Counted from the stretch's first letter, positions 1 to 12,480 are shown. The stretch: 64,000 nt of DNA from Parapristionchus giblindavisi (GCA_943737045.1 CALSFV010000004.1:321501-385500), one strand, 5' to 3'. Translations and numbers: made by a program. Notes: generated from the letters alone by a model not told the origin.

Positions 1-268
1 TACAGTTAATTTATGTACTGTGATCTTACATTCAACGAGCAAATTTCTTCACAATTTTTCTGCGTTGTTAGACTATGACGTGACAGAACGACTCTGACTT
101 GGTTCTCGTTCAATGATTCGTAGCAGTGATTAATTGAAGAGACCTAGATTTGCTGTGATAAAAAAAAACTATATCGATACATAATTTTTAAACGTTATAC
201 ATTTAAAAAAAATTATATAATTCAAATTTATATAATTCATACTTGGTGAAATAAAACTGCAGAACACA

Positions 269-480
269 TAAAGTAGACAATTGTCATGGTCGCCTTACGG
301 AGACGGGGTGAAAAAGAGAAGAATAACTTTTGAGACATCGAACACCATGGTTTCGAGATTTATGCACCGTGGAACCGTTTATGACTTGTCATGCATTTGT
401 TTCACTTTACTCTGAAAAAGCGTGAAAGATCGGGTACACTTTATGCATCGTTACATTTGCCTGGCGCGCCTACGCCGCCA
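269..480. repeat. Dispersed repeat, copy 1
   Basis: The block containing CGCCTTACGGAGACGGGGTG and, further on, GTTTATGACTTGTCATGC recurs at about 8950-9060 and again at 9535-9960, where the same two parts are separated by other sequence. No coding frame is convincing. It is a fragment of an interspersed repeat of unknown class. The rest of positions 1-500 shows nothing I can name. Confidence 0.5.
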
Positions 481-906
481 CGTAAAAAACGATACATTTA
501 CAGTGTAGGCAATAAGTCTCCGGCCACTTTTTCATTTTTTTTATAACTTTTGATCCAGGAAAGTAATCAAGCTGATCTTTTCAGCCAATGTACAGAATAT
601 ATCAAGGAATACAGCCATGATGTGTTGGTCTAATTAAATCAGTTCACTGTTGCGTGGTGATGATGCAATCGAATTACACTTTTTTGAAAAAAAATTATTT
701 CTTTAGTCGAAAGTCCTGTTCTTCTGAAACATTGTGAGAGTGTAGCACCCTACTAGGGCTGCAGAGTCAAACAATCCGAGATGGCTGCGACTCCGATTTC
801 AAGCTGTAGCAGGGTTGCAACTTTGACCCCTGAAATTGATAACTCAGCTTCGAGATGTGCTAACGCTCCGTTCTAAGTGCTAAAATGATGCTAGTGGCGA
901 GTAATG

Positions 907-1333
907 GGCACTTTCCTGGTTTTTGGCCCGGGGAGAATTTGCATTAAACTCGCTATCATTCAACACTCGCTATTTCTTAATTAGTTTCTATTTCTCCATT
1001 GAGCGGTCTAAATGTGATGTAAAATGTGTAAATACCGGCCCTACCTTTACGGAATGTGAAGTCAAAATGAAGTATTGCTCTCTCTCTATTTTCGCACTAT
1101 CTCGTTCAAATCCTAATAAAATTTAATATAATTACAAATATCTATAAAAGCCGTCTTCCTCCTTCTTCGTTTCAGTCCAATGCTCTCCCATTTGGAGGAG
1201 AGGGCGGGGAGCACGGGCCCCCATTGGACTGCCCTCCCTAAAATGGGAGGACATGCCTCCCCCTAGCAGGGGAGCAGTTCTGCAAATGCAGAACTTATGT
1301 AAATTACCCCGGGCCAAAAAACAGGAAAGTTCC
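907..1333. mobile_element. hAT-like MITE with 8-bp target duplication
   Basis: The ends GGCACTTTCCTGG and its near inverse are flanked by GAGTAATG on both sides (899-906 and 1334-1341). The opposite arm of the host hairpin (about 3000-3030) shows one GAGTAATG at the same place, so the insertion and its 8-bp duplication are read directly. Inside the ends there is an inverted GGCCCGGGG block. An 8-bp duplication is typical of hAT elements; the family assignment beyond that is inference. No coding capacity. Confidence 0.65.
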
Positions 1334-1499
1334 GAGTAATGTTTATCCCCAGCTTACGGAAGTCATAGTTCGTCATTTGCCCTCAGGGCATAAAATAATT
1401 TTTTTTGCTGGGATGATCGATTTTGAGACCCTTCCGTTCAGAGGGCAGGTCTTCTAAAATTATGGTTCCTGCGCAAGAAGCTTTGCAATGTATCATTTA

Positions 1500-2534
1500 C
1501 AGTGTAGCCAAAAAGTCATGGGACACTTTTTCAACTTTTTATAACTTTTGATCCAGGAAAGCAATCAAGCTGATCTTTTGATGGCTCGTTAAAAAATAGT
1601 GGAAAACCGAAATCGGCGACTTTCCACCCGTTAAAAAAGTACCCGGAAAGTCGAAAATGGAAACACAAAATTTGAATTCGCGCGCGCGCAAAGAGGTGCG
1701 GGAATTTAAATTCCGACAGCGAGTTTTCGCGGGTTCCATTTTTAGCAAGAAGGAAGTTAAATTTCCATTTTACTGCTAAAAATCGGTGACGGAAAGTCGA
1801 AATTTGAATTCCCGCACCTCTTTGAGCGCGCGCGAATTCAAATTTCGTGTTTCCATTTTCGACTTTCCGGGTACTTTTTTAACGGGTGGAAAGTCGCCGA
1901 TTTCGGTTTTCCACTATTTTTTAACGAGCCATTAGTCAATGTAGAGAATTTATCAAGGTATACAACCATGATGTGTTGGTATAATCAAATTAGTTCACTG
2001 TTGGATAGTACTGATTCTATCGAAATACACTTTTTTTGAAAAATTACATTTCTTTGGTGAAAGGCCCTGTTCTTCTGAAACACTGTGAGAGTGTAGACAT
2101 ATACTAGGGCTGCACAGTCAAACAATCCGGAATGGCTCTGAATCCGATTTCGAGCTGTAGCTTTGTTGCAACTTTGGCCCCCAAAATTTATAACTGAGCT
2201 TCTAGATGTGCCAAAGTTGCAACAAAGCTACAGCTCGAAATCGGGGTCAGAGCCATTCCGGATTGTTTGACTGTGCAGCCCTAGTATATTTCTACACTCT
2301 CACAGTGTTTCAGAAGAACAGGTCCTTTCACCAAAGAAATGTAATTTTTCAAAAAAGTGTATTTCGATAGAATCAGTACTATCCAACAGTGAACTAATGT
2401 AATTGTACCAACACATCATGGTTGTATCCCTTGATAAATTCTGTACATTGACTCAAAAGATCAACTTGATTGCTTTTCTGGATCAAAAGTTATAAAAAGT
2501 TGAAAAAGTGTCCCATGACTTTTTGGCTACACTG
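1500..2534. mobile_element. Tc1/mariner-like palindromic element (inner)
   Basis: The termini CAGTGTAGCCAAAAAGTC are related to those of the surrounding element, and TA lies on both sides. The empty site is preserved in the opposite arm near 2855-2875. The element is 1035 bp and almost entirely inverted repeat. No transposase is seen. It is therefore a non-autonomous relative inserted into its own family member. Confidence 0.7.
1582..1931. mobile_element. 350-bp perfect-looking foldback inserted in the inner Tc1-like element
   Basis: Arms of about 170 bp begin TGGCTCGTTAAAAAATAG and end with the inverse. Comparison with the other arm of the host (about 2450-2470, revcomp GATCTTTTGAGTCA) shows an uninterrupted site and suggests a 3-bp TNA target duplication (TGA on the left, TTA on the right). 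Such a short TNA duplication would fit PIF/Harbinger-type MITEs, but this is tentative. Confidence 0.55.
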
Positions 2535-3991
2535 TATGTATTTCCCTTATTTTGGTTTGGTTCCGATTCCTTTCAGACCCGTAGCAAAAGTTATGCTGAG
2601 GTCCACTCGGTGCGCGCTATAGTGCTTTCTCTCTTACTGCTCTCATCCCTGAGCGTCTATTGATGAAATCTCTTATTTGCAAAGCACCTATGTATGTTAG
2701 AGATGTTCACAAAAGTTTTTATACTATTTCTGAACTTCGATCTTTGAACTTTGGATTTTGATCTTTAATCGCTGAAAAAGAGTAGACATCAGCATAACTT
2801 TTGCTACGGGTCTGAAAGGAATCGGAACCAAACCAAAATAAGGGAAATACATATATGATACATTGCAAAGCTGCTTGCGCAGGAACCATAATTTTAGAAG
2901 ACCTGCCCTCTGAACGGTAGGGTCTCAAAATCGATCATCCCAACAAAAAAATTATTTTATTCCCTGAGGGCAAATGACGAACTATGACTACCGTAATCTG
3001 GGGATAAACATTACTCGCCACTAGCATCATTTTAGCACTTAGAACGGGTCGTTAGCACATCTAGAAGATGAGTTATAAATTTTGGGGGTCAAAGTTGCGA
3101 CCCTGCTAAAGCTTGAAATCGGAATCGAAGCCATTCCGGATTGTGTGACTGTGCAGCCCTAGTGGGTGTCTCCACTCTCACAATGTTTCAGAAGAACAGG
3201 ACTTTTCACAAAAGAAATGTAATTTAAAAAAAAAAGTGTATTTCGATAGAACCATTACTATGCAACAGTGAACTAATTTAATTACACCAGCACATCATGG
3301 CTGTATTCCTTGATATATTCTGTACATTGGCTGAAAAGATCAGCTTGATTACTTTCCTGGATCAAAAGTTATAAAAAAATGAAAAAGTGGCCGGAGACTT
3401 GTTGCCTACACTGTAGTTGCGAGCGCGTCGGCGTCAATTTTGGAGTGTGTTCGGTCTCATTGTCAAGTGGAAAATCCAGATGGTCCATGAAATTACTGTA
3501 GAAGGTTACGGTAGTCAATCATTATTGATCGATGGTACAGTAGCTTCTTACTGTATCCCAATTGTCATTCATGTAACGATGCACTAGTAATATTATGAAC
3601 ATCTCTATCACTGGTATAGCAGTGATATCGAAGTCGTGGTGTGCCTTGAAAAACGGGATGTACCTTTACCATTTACCTTTTTTGAACATCTTTGTGATCT
3701 TGAGATCAGTGCTAACAAGCGAAGCAACAGTTGTAACGGAAACGATTCTGAAAGCGAACCATATTAATGGCATTAAAATATTCTTCCCTTAGGGAACGTC
3801 AAAAAGAAAAGTGTAATTCAAAATTGTCATTTGGCTCCTTATTTTGTTCAATATCTCTGATTATTGCAAATAAGCCTACGTCTATCGTGGATTTTCGTGC
3901 TCTGTCTGAACTCTCTCATTTTTTCCATTTTCTCTTAGGATTCTTTTTGTATTAAAGGGGGCTACAGTTGTACAGAATCATTCAAATCACA

Positions 3992-6900
3992 ATGAATATT
4001 CTACTCTTTATTCTCACTCTTCTTGCGTCTTCAACTACCAGCGGTTAGTTATCTTTTTTTGTTGTTTTGGTAGACATTCGACTCACATTGTATCATTTAG
4101 ATAATAAGATGGTAAAGCACGACCAAAGTGAAGTTAATTTCAGTTAGTGCAGCGTGCGCTGCACCACAGGCATACACCGGTTCACTTCCGGCTAACCTCG
4201 CGATTATGGGGAATATGGAATTCGAAAAAGATGGCGATGACATATACCTCACTTGCCCGAGTTCTGGGCAGTGGTTTCTGGTGTGTCCCCACTCACTTTT
4301 TTACAATATTGGAAACAATAAACGAATGCTTGTTAGCATGATATTTTGACACTCTTCATAAGGTAATTTAATCTGCGAGAGTGTTATTAGAGTGTATTGA
4401 CTCCCATCACCTTAGTACAAAAATGCAATGTTCCTACGTAATTCTTCGATGTTAGGCAAGGGAATCATTTCCATGTAGACTGAACAGGATTGAATTCCTT
4501 ATCTTTATGAGAAAGAATGACCTAAAAGTGAATCGTTGCTTTATCGATACGAGATTTTTTATGAGTATTCACAGCTATAAATTACAGAAGCAATCCTCCA
4601 CTGGAGCTGGGCTATCATCTGCAGCATACATTATTTGCAATGGAGACAAGTAAGCTTTTCTAATCAAGATCAGAAATCATAAATTAGTAATATATAGCGC
4701 ATTTCGTTTTGTACTTCACCCAATTAGTAGGTACAGGCGAAGTGGTGGTCTATGGCGCGCCCCGCCATTCCATCTCTCCTGGGTTCGATTCCCGGACGTT
4801 TCAGCGCCTCCGCCAGACCAAGGTGCCTGAAAGGGGAACTGGTAGTGACTAGATCTCGTGGTGAAGTAGGTCCGAAGAAGAGATTAGGCCCTCCGGACTG
4901 AATTGTCCTTGAATTATCACTGGCCTAGCAGTGATCACCCGTAGGACTTCGTGTGCCTTGAAAACGGGTTGTACCTTTATCTTTACCACTTAGTAGAGAA
5001 CGGCCGAGATTTAAAGTGGAGATGTCGCATCGATTTCTGAGACAGAGGGCAGGGAGAAGAATCAATTTGCCTTGGGGCGAAGATAAAACCGAATGAGGAT
5101 GGGATGGATGGTAGATCACCAGTTGCGTTCTCCAAGTGTTTGATGGCTTGTGTTATTTTTTCGAAGAACTAGTTCATGAACTATTAGGACGTCACAACCT
5201 TGGTTTGTCAATCAAAGAAAAATGGTTGTTTTTGAGCGGACTATGTCAGGAGAAGAATGTTATACAACATGGCGTCATAGGCTTTATTGGCGTGGGTTGC
5301 TAGTAATTCCTTCCATCTGTTGCAGTCTACACACTGTGTAACGGTGGCACTGCTTTAAAAAATCAAACATTGTCTAGGAAAAGGATTGGCAAATGAAACT
5401 TATCACATTTGTTGATCAATAGTGTACGTAGAAAAAATGCCACAAGGCATCGCAAGCAAGTGCAGAAAAAATGCAAAATCTTTCCGGACACCCTATAGCA
5501 GACAAAAAAACCAATGCAGACATTTGACTGTCAAATCTATTATATTGTATTTTAAGATGGAGGACGGAATCAGGAGTTACGCTCGAGCCACTGGATGAGG
5601 TAAAAGTTCACAGACTGGACTGTTCGTTGTTGTACTTGCTATTCCATCTTTAAACAGAAAAAAAATAGCTGTCACTTTATTTATCTATTCCTCCCAAAAA
5701 TTATTATTCAAGGACTTTTTTTGCTCTTGTCTGCATGAGCAAAATCACAATGATCCGATTCTGGAATGCATACTTGTCACTAGAAGACCTCTTACAAAAT
5801 ATTTTTTAACTAAAATTCACCACGCCAAATTCTAGAAGATAATATTATTCACTTCAGTTCGCCTGTGTCGTAGGCAATATCGATCCGGAAAATGGCAAGC
5901 ACTATATGTATTAGAAATATTATCAATGATTGACAGAACTCTCAATCCTTTTTCAATGCGGAACCATATTCCTAATGCTAATTAACTATTGTGTTTTAGA
6001 CACTAAAATAGCGTAATAATAATGTTGTTTATGCTTGGGTAAACAAGCTTGAACAATCTAGATGAGCATTAATGCTGCTAATCTACTGTAGGTTATTAAC
6101 TATATCGTCATTATGATGACGTTTTACAACATGTATATCAATAATTCATATGTATTCAGTTTGCAAAATCAAATTCAATGGAATGAATCAGGATATGATC
6201 GTTGGAGATAAATACAAATGTCAGCCAGGACAGATGACAAGCGTTACTGTCGCTCATTGGCTTGACACTGAACCAGCAACGCTGACATGTTACAAACCCG
6301 GAACTGTTTTCCTTGGTAGTATGGTGCTTTATTATAATAATACTGCAACACCCAGACAACTTCTTATGGATTGCACAGGTTCGTTTGAATTATTTATTAA
6401 AAAATAGACACCAATATTTTGTTTTCATTTTTTTCAGACCCCACAACCATGATTTCGACGACTACTACTACTAGGTAGCTTAGTTTATGAACTGAAAAAA
6501 TAGAATAATCAGATTGTGTCATGATAGTTTATGGTCTTTCCAGCACCACGACTAAGGCAACCACACCGACCACAAAGACGACTTCCACCACTACAACCAC
6601 AGCAAAGCCAACCACAGTGGTACGTTTCAATTAATGTTGATCGAAACATGAGAGAATCAATCAAAAAAAAAATTGCAGGTCGACAGAGATCCACCCTCGA
6701 GTGTCTTCTGGGATTTGACGTGAGTCGTGCATTATTATTACTGATCAGCAGGGCTGGGATTTTTTGAAAATAATTTCAAAAAATTTTTTGATCAAAAAAT
6801 TCAAAAAATGGCTCAAAAATTATTTAAATTCAAAAAATTTTTGAAAAAATTCTTTACTTTGTTTAAAAGGATAATAAGCAATTCAGACACATAATTTTTG

Positions 6901-8100
6901 CCTGAAAAGTGGTTAAAAAGTTAATTGCGCAATCAACCGAATTCTGAAAAATGAAAAACATGATGCAATAATTTTTTGACTTTTTAAAAATTCTACGTCA
7001 GTTCATTGGGCAAACTAATCCACACTAAAACCTTTAGAATCCTCTTCATCAAAAAAGAGAAAAGATAAACATGGGAATCTTGTTAAGTTTTGTCAAATTT
7101 TGTCATAATTTTCCATGAATGTTTAACTTTTTCTCGTTTTAACGGTACTTTTTCACATTAATTTTTTTTTGAATTTTTTTGAGAAAAATTCAAAAAACTT
7201 TTTTGATTTTGAATTTTTTGAAATGGCCAAAAAATTCAAAAAATTCAAAAAATCAAAATCAAAAAATCCCAGCCCTGCTGATCAGCATTCAATGTACACC
7301 CTTAGATCATTCGAAAGAATAATACCAGCTTTGTTCAAAACATTTCGCACACGAATATAACAAGATTTTGTGGCACAAATTCATTATAGGTACTATTACA
7401 ACTATGGACGTATTCTTCATGCTTTCTGTTCTCATTCTGGATGCTACGATAAGATTATGAAGAACGGAATTGGATATGATCCAACTAATTACTCAGGTAG
7501 AAATTTTGGCAGTATCACTCGAAATTTTTTCACAGAAGACAGGCTAGAGATAAATGTATAGATAGATCTATTTGAGAGATCATGATAAATGTGGAAATTT
7601 GATAGTGAACGGCTGTTCTTTCATTCAAGAGAGAAAAAATATTGTGGCGGTGCTCCGGTCCATATTTGAATATGTAAAATTGTGATCTTTTAAGGTTCAC
7701 TGGGAAAGACGATAAACTATTCCGCTGAAACTGTTGCCACTGCCAAAGCGTCATGTCCCATAGGGTACGGTACCATGAAGTTGCTTGGATTTTCAAGATC
7801 CGGTGATGCCTATGTACATAACTTGGACGGGGTAAATGATAATTGCTTAAGTGCATAATCCGAACAAACATTATTTGCAGCAAGGACTTGTTATGGGCTG
7901 GGTGACAAACACAAATGGTGCATGCGGGTTTAAAAGGCCCATGAAGGCTTGGGGCTGTAGATATTCCGCAGGTATGATATATCACGTCGCAAAGTGATAT
8001 TGATTTTTCAGATGTAATGTACGGTCAGAACTTGGAAACAAATACGTTCTATCAGGGACTGGTTCGACATGGTGGTGCTGTGCAATTTTATTTGTACTGA
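3992..8100 (+). CDS. Secreted two-domain protein with Thr-rich linker (11 exons, about 349 aa)
   Basis: Exons: 3992-4043, 4144-4282, 4588-4649, 6160-6378, 6438-6474, 6544-6619, 6679-6719, 7390-7496, 7695-7831, 7881-7971, 8012-8100; the sum is 1050 nt and stays in frame. The first exon encodes a hydrophobic signal peptide (MNILLFILTLLASS). A cysteine-containing N-terminal region follows (YLTCPSSGQWF, LTCYKPGT), then a Thr/Lys linker of about 35 residues, then a C-terminal region with FCSHSGCYD, ASCPIGYGTMKLLGF and GACGFKRP. I do not recognise either domain. The end of exon 2 is uncertain: ending at 4280 gives a more hydrophobic exon 3 but breaks frame with exon 4, whereas 4282 keeps it. The 1.5-kb intron 3 contains a tRNA-like repeat and intron 7 a hAT MITE. 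Secretion to the extracellular space is inferred from the signal peptide and linker. Confidence 0.72.
4737..4905 (+). repeat. tRNA-derived SINE-like repeat, copy 1
   Basis: It contains an A-box-like TGGTCTATGGCG and a good B-box GGTTCGATTCC, followed by a tail ending AGATTAGGCCCTCC. A second copy lies at 24508-24675 with the same head and tail. The order head-tail on the same strand in both copies supports a SINE-like unit with an internal RNA polymerase III promoter. It is not a plausible functional tRNA, as no clean cloverleaf is apparent. It sits inside intron 3 of the 3992-8100 gene. Confidence 0.5.
6749..7277. mobile_element. hAT-like MITE (CAGGGCTG ends) in intron 7
   Basis: Termini CAGGGCTGGGATTTTTTG are inverted at the other end and flanked by a perfect 8-bp duplication CTGATCAG (6741-6748 and 7278-7285). 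The interior is AT-rich with runs of TTCAAAAAA. The 8-bp duplication and CAG-NG-NTG type end fit hAT elements. It lies wholly in an intron of the 3992-8100 gene, so splicing can remove it. A much larger element with a related terminus is at 46648-50151. Confidence 0.72.
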
Positions 8101-8150
8101 TGATATTGATAGAATCGTCTTTGTTTATCCGAAATCGATACAATGTGTGG

Positions 8151-8156
8151 AATAAA
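8151..8156 (+). terminator. Polyadenylation signal AATAAA
   Basis: AATAAA lies about 50 bp after the TGA of the 3992-8100 gene, a normal spacing for a nematode 3' end. Confidence 0.55.
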
Positions 8157-8949
8157 ATAAATTGACAATGCCATTTTTACAGTTAATTAATTTCTCGTAC
8201 CGTTAGGTCTCGTTTGGTACTAATTCTACAAAACTATACCAAATGTAACAGAAATGGATGAAGCACGCCGGTATGTCACGTTGGAGGTCTACAAAGGTCA
8301 CACTGGGGCTATAAAATTGTTAACAGTCGTTAGTAAATAAAATACCATATATACTGTAATATCAGAGAACGAGACTATGGAATACTGAACCAATTGGATG
8401 GAGAAAAATGAAGCTACTTGGTTTTGTTATATAATGAAATGGATGTGAGAGCCTGTCTGAGGGAACTCACATATGAGATGACATAGCGAAAAATAAATTT
8501 TTCTGTTTGATGTGGAATAAAATAGTACACTACCATGTGACCTCATACGAGAAAGTTTGATTTTGTGTCTGAAGGATACTGTAAAAAATGTTCGGTAGGT
8601 CGAAAAAATTATTTCGGTTCCCAAGCATCCGATCGACTCGGGAGTAATTCCGATCGATTCCTTGTGCGAATACAAGTAACTTTTGCTTCGACTACGTTTT
8701 AATCAGGACTTCGAAGAATTGAGTTATTATTAAAATAAACTTTTGAACGTTAATTACTATACGACGGTTCTCTAGAATGAACCAATTATATTTGCTTAAA
8801 TCGTTCTACATTTAATAACTAACCTTATATTAAAATATGAAGACAAACAAACCCGTCAACGATAGTACACGAAAGCAAAATACGACAGCGACTCATAAAA
8901 AACTCTTGAAGACAGTTTATAACCAATATGACCTCTCCCATCCAACCAT

Positions 8950-9960
8950 AAATATGTAGACAATTTTAATAGTCGCCTTACGGAGACGGGGTGAAAGAGA
9001 GAAGAATAACTTTTGAAACATAGAACACCATGGATTCGAGATTAAAGGGATACCCCAGGCTTTTTTCTCGAGTGAGAATATTTCACCAAGGTCTCGTATG
9101 GAATTCCACAAACATTGGGATGAAAGAATACTGTAGCTCCGTAAGGAGAAAGTCACGGATAAAGTCGAGAGTCGGGTCGACTAACAACTGATCAAAAATC
9201 ACTGCTCGAGGGGGAACTCGAACCCGCGGAGTGCGGAGGGAACATTGGACATTTAACCTCTGAACCACGGAGCGATAGTGTCAATGACTCCCATAAGCCT
9301 ATCTATCCTTTCCCTTCCCTCTCAACTCTCAACGAAACTGCCTATTGATAATCACTGATTACATATCTATTATATATCTGATTATCTATATATAATTCTT
9401 CCAATTCTCCCTCTTTATTCCCTCCCCACCGTTCTACTATTCAGGATCTCTGTTTTGCCAGTGGCTAGCCGCTCTTTTTTGAGATCCATTTTTATAATAC
9501 ACAATGTGTACACATGTATCCTGGGGTATTCCTTTAATGCACCGCGAAGCTGTTTATGACTTGTCATGCGTTTGCACGTTAGTTCAAAATGCGAGAGAGA
9601 TGGGAATAGCGGGGCAGAAGAGATGCTGACGCGACTTTTGCCATCACTGTGGTGCGCTGTTGGGTGTGTTTTCACAATCTCATTGCAATGAGATGATAGT
9701 TCATTAGTCAGAGCGGCGCACCTCAGACAGGTTTGGTGACGCGGCGGAGAGTGTGACAGAGAGAATCATTTGATGCCATCTCGCACGCACACCCTCTCTA
9801 ATGCAGCCCACTAAACCCGCCTGGCATCCGCCTCGCATTCTTTATAAGTTGGAAAACGTGATTCACACTTCCGTCATTGTTGCCCCGCTATAACTAACGT
9901 GTTTGCTTTACTTTCATTTAAACAAACAGCGTGAAAGATCCGGAGCACTTTAGCAATGAT
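8950..9960. repeat. Intergenic repeat block with tRNA-like sequence
   Basis: Positions 8950-9060 and 9535-9960 repeat the two halves of the block at 269-480. Between them, on the minus strand at about 9186-9262, lie an A-box-like TGGTTCAGAGG and a B-box-like GGTTCGAGTTC in the right order and spacing for a tRNA-derived promoter. I see no credible tRNA fold and no protein-coding gene in 8160-10680. Confidence 0.4.
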
Positions 9961-10622
9961 ATGAACATCTCTATCAATGTCCTAGGAGTGATCATCCGAA
10001 GAAAGTCGTGTGCTTGGAGTGACGGAAAGTTATTCGAGTAAAGCAATAAAGTGTATAAATTTTGTCTATGGTTGTTGCTGAAAATTGAAAATTTGTTCGA
10101 TTGGTGTGAGAAATCATACATTTTCGGTACCCTCTCCGTCTATTTTTGTTTAGTGGGTCAATCTTCGCATTGTGAGGGTACATTGTATCGTGACAAATAA
10201 GCGAGAGGTTAAGGTTTTTGTTTCGTTTTGAAACTTGAGAAGATTGGACGATTTTGAAGCGATTTATAAGAAAAATATGAAAAGCGTGGCGATGCATAAT
10301 TTTCTGGATAGCATGTTTATGGTTGATCTTGAAGAATGAAAATTTGTGCAATAGATGAGCAAAATCAGCAAAAGAGAATGCACAGAAAAGGATTCTGAAA
10401 AGGGACCTTTGCACTTTGAGAAGTTGTTGATTTTAAGGTCGAGAATTTTACCACTTAGTCATGGGTTTTTAAAAATTATTTTGTATAGTTTTGTTTAGCT
10501 ATTGGGGTATATTGATATGCAAAAAGATTTGAGGAGATTGGACGATTTTGTGTTTTATAGGGAAAGTTGAAAAGTGTGACGGACATACAAACAAACAAAC
10601 ATCAGACAGACGTGCCTTATCA

Positions 10623-10628
10623 GTTTAT
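10623..10628 (-). terminator. Polyadenylation signal AATAAA
   Basis: It reads AATAAA on the minus strand about 60 bp after the TAG of the 10686-11862 gene. Confidence 0.5.
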
Positions 10629-10685
10629 TTAGTAAAGAAATTACACAAAATCATTAGAATAATTCATTTATAGTAAGAATTCAAA

Positions 10686-11862
10686 CTATTGATTGATATC
10701 TTCATCTTGGTTCGTATTTAGACGACCATCTTCTTCTTCTTCTTTGAAGGCCGGTGTTGGCTGGGCAAGCGTTGTCTTCATTCTGCAAAATGAGTATTAT
10801 GGAATTAGAACTGTCCGAACAATACAAATTCCGCTCATTTGCAGCGCAATGCTCTGACTCCGCCTACTTCTTCGCACGACATTGCATTTTCGCTTATTTT
10901 ATCGAATTTTATGGCCTTTTTGGTCATTTCATTAGGTTTTTTTTTTTAAAATAATATTATATGCATTTTTAAAACGTTCGGAAAACCTCCCCAAAATGTC
11001 GCGAAAATTTTTGAGCGCGTTTTGCGTGGTGACTTTTCATTTTTTTCAGCATTGGAGAAGTTTACTATTGTTCGGCATCGTGGGGTATGAAAAACTTTTG
11101 CTGGTTATTTTCAACTGCCATATTAATTTATCATGAAAGAAATAAGCAACCCTGACAATGAGAGATTGGTTTTGTGTCATTTAATATCTGACCTTTGTCT
11201 AAGTGCTTCACTAAATACTTCGTAGCTGGAACATATCTCTTTGTTCTCTTTATAGTCGCGTAGTATGTGAGAAGAATATTTCGATTGGCACAACAACTGA
11301 TAAAAGTTGCAATAACTGAAAATATGAGAATATATTCATGTTCTCGTAGCTCTTCTTCCAATCATATTGCAGTTTTAAAACTCACTCTAGGGAGCTGCAA
11401 CGAAGATGGAGCTGAAATATTTATCTTATTTTTGGTAAGGGATATTCATAATTATGATTTGATGAGATCAGCAAAAGATTTGAAAATTTTATAAGTAAAA
11501 AAAAACTAACTTCGTTATCATCACAATTCGTTTTTATGCTGAATATATCCAAGCCACCGCTGCTACTTCTATCTGTGTGGCCATAAGAACATTCAGTGCA
11601 GTTTTCAACGAAATTACGACTTTCTAAATCATTTATAAACTCCTCAACGCTGCCAGGAGGGCTACTCGAGCCCGTGGAATAACTAATACACTTGATTGCT
11701 TGACTGAAACGATCAATAATTTATGGACAATATTGCCTCCAATATTATATTTTCTGATTTCGATATAATAACGATTAAATGTTTCTTTGATATTACTATA
11801 CTAATTTACCTTATCTCGACAGTTATCGTAAACAGTAATGCAGTCAGAATGATTCGGAACAT
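10686..11862 (-). CDS. Small secreted cysteine-containing protein (5 exons, 163 aa)
   Basis: Exons on the minus strand: 11810-11862, 11511-11703, 11386-11411, 11193-11315, 10686-10782; 492 nt in frame with consistent phases. Exon 1 encodes a clear signal peptide (MFRIILTALLFTITVEI). The mature part has about ten cysteines, including ENCTECSYG, RCSSLDYCNFYQLLC and EICSSY, and ends in an acidic tail (FKEEEEDGR). The spacing recalls nematode secreted domains such as DUF19, but I cannot assign it. The last intron contains a dispersed repeat (10790-11100). A minus-strand AATAAA lies at 10623-10628. Function unknown; likely extracellular. Confidence 0.7.
10790..11100. repeat. Dispersed repeat, copy in intron 4
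   Basis: It is related to 56305-56575: both contain AATACAAATTCCGCT near the left end, a CTTCTTCGC block, and GAGAAGTTTACTAT near the right end. No coding frame. The class is unknown; neither copy shows clear terminal inverted repeats. Confidence 0.5.
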
Positions 11863-12144
11863 GATCGGACGAATAATCAGCACGAATGAAAGGATTGCAA
11901 ACGAAAAAAGACGTTCCTTATCACATTTAATGAAGCAGTGGCCTTCACAGTTTCATTAATTAAACGTTCAATTCCCTTTTTTTTATGCATGATGCATCAT
12001 TCTTGATGATGTCATTTCTGTGATTCTTTTGCATTGTATCTTCTGTTCAAATTGTTTTTTTATATCTCGTTTCCTGTTCACGAATGAAGAGGTAAATTGT
12101 GTCTGATGCCATCTCTCTAATAGCTGAAGTTCCCTTACTCCCTC

Positions 12145-12480
12145 ACAGGGGTTTTCAAGGGTTCTGTTGACGATGGTCATGTTCATTTTGCACGTCATTT
12201 CTCGTCACACGATGGTTCTAAAATTTGAAGACTGTGCCCACGGGGGGGGGGGGGCAGAATTTGATGGCAATCACGCCTGTCTAATTCATTTTTCATGAAA
12301 ACGTTTCAGAAATTTTCAGAAATCGTATTTATCCCAACGGCAAAAGTGTTTTTGGCGAGTTACATAGATCTTACCGGAATGTGACTAAAAGTTGATTTTC
12401 TCGAAAGTACCTTCCGCAAATTCGCTGAAATTTTTTCTATGTGGTTCTGAAACCATTCCGGCCCGATCTATGTATCTCGC
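12145..12480. repeat. Fragment of the foldback repeat found at 39590-40600
   Basis: It shares GACGATGGTCATGTTCATTTT, CACGCCTGTCTAATTCATTTTTCATGAAAA and the segment around AAAGTTGATTTTCTCGAAA with one arm of the hairpin in gene G intron 4, each only approximately. It includes a run of 13 G (12242-12254), possibly an expanded homopolymer. No gene is seen between 12000 and 13840. Confidence 0.5.

Larger units (their letters stand above)
501..3413. mobile_element. Tc1/mariner-like foldback element (outer)
   Basis: Both ends read CAGTGTAGGCAA inward and are flanked by TA, the usual Tc1/mariner target. The arms (501-1498 and about 2537-3413) are imperfect inverted copies of each other, so the element is a large hairpin. 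No transposase frame is visible, so it would need a transposase supplied in trans. Three other insertions lie inside it (907-1333, 1500-2534 and, within that, 1582-1931). The mirror arm preserves the empty site for each, which makes their borders reliable. Confidence 0.7.

Noticed and set aside
9186..9262. Functional tRNA gene
   Set aside because: A and B boxes are present, but I could not fold a normal cloverleaf.
9992..10414. 140-aa open frame on the minus strand
   Set aside because: Composition rich in His, Phe, Arg and Ile with no domain or signal, and the region is repeat-like; probably chance.
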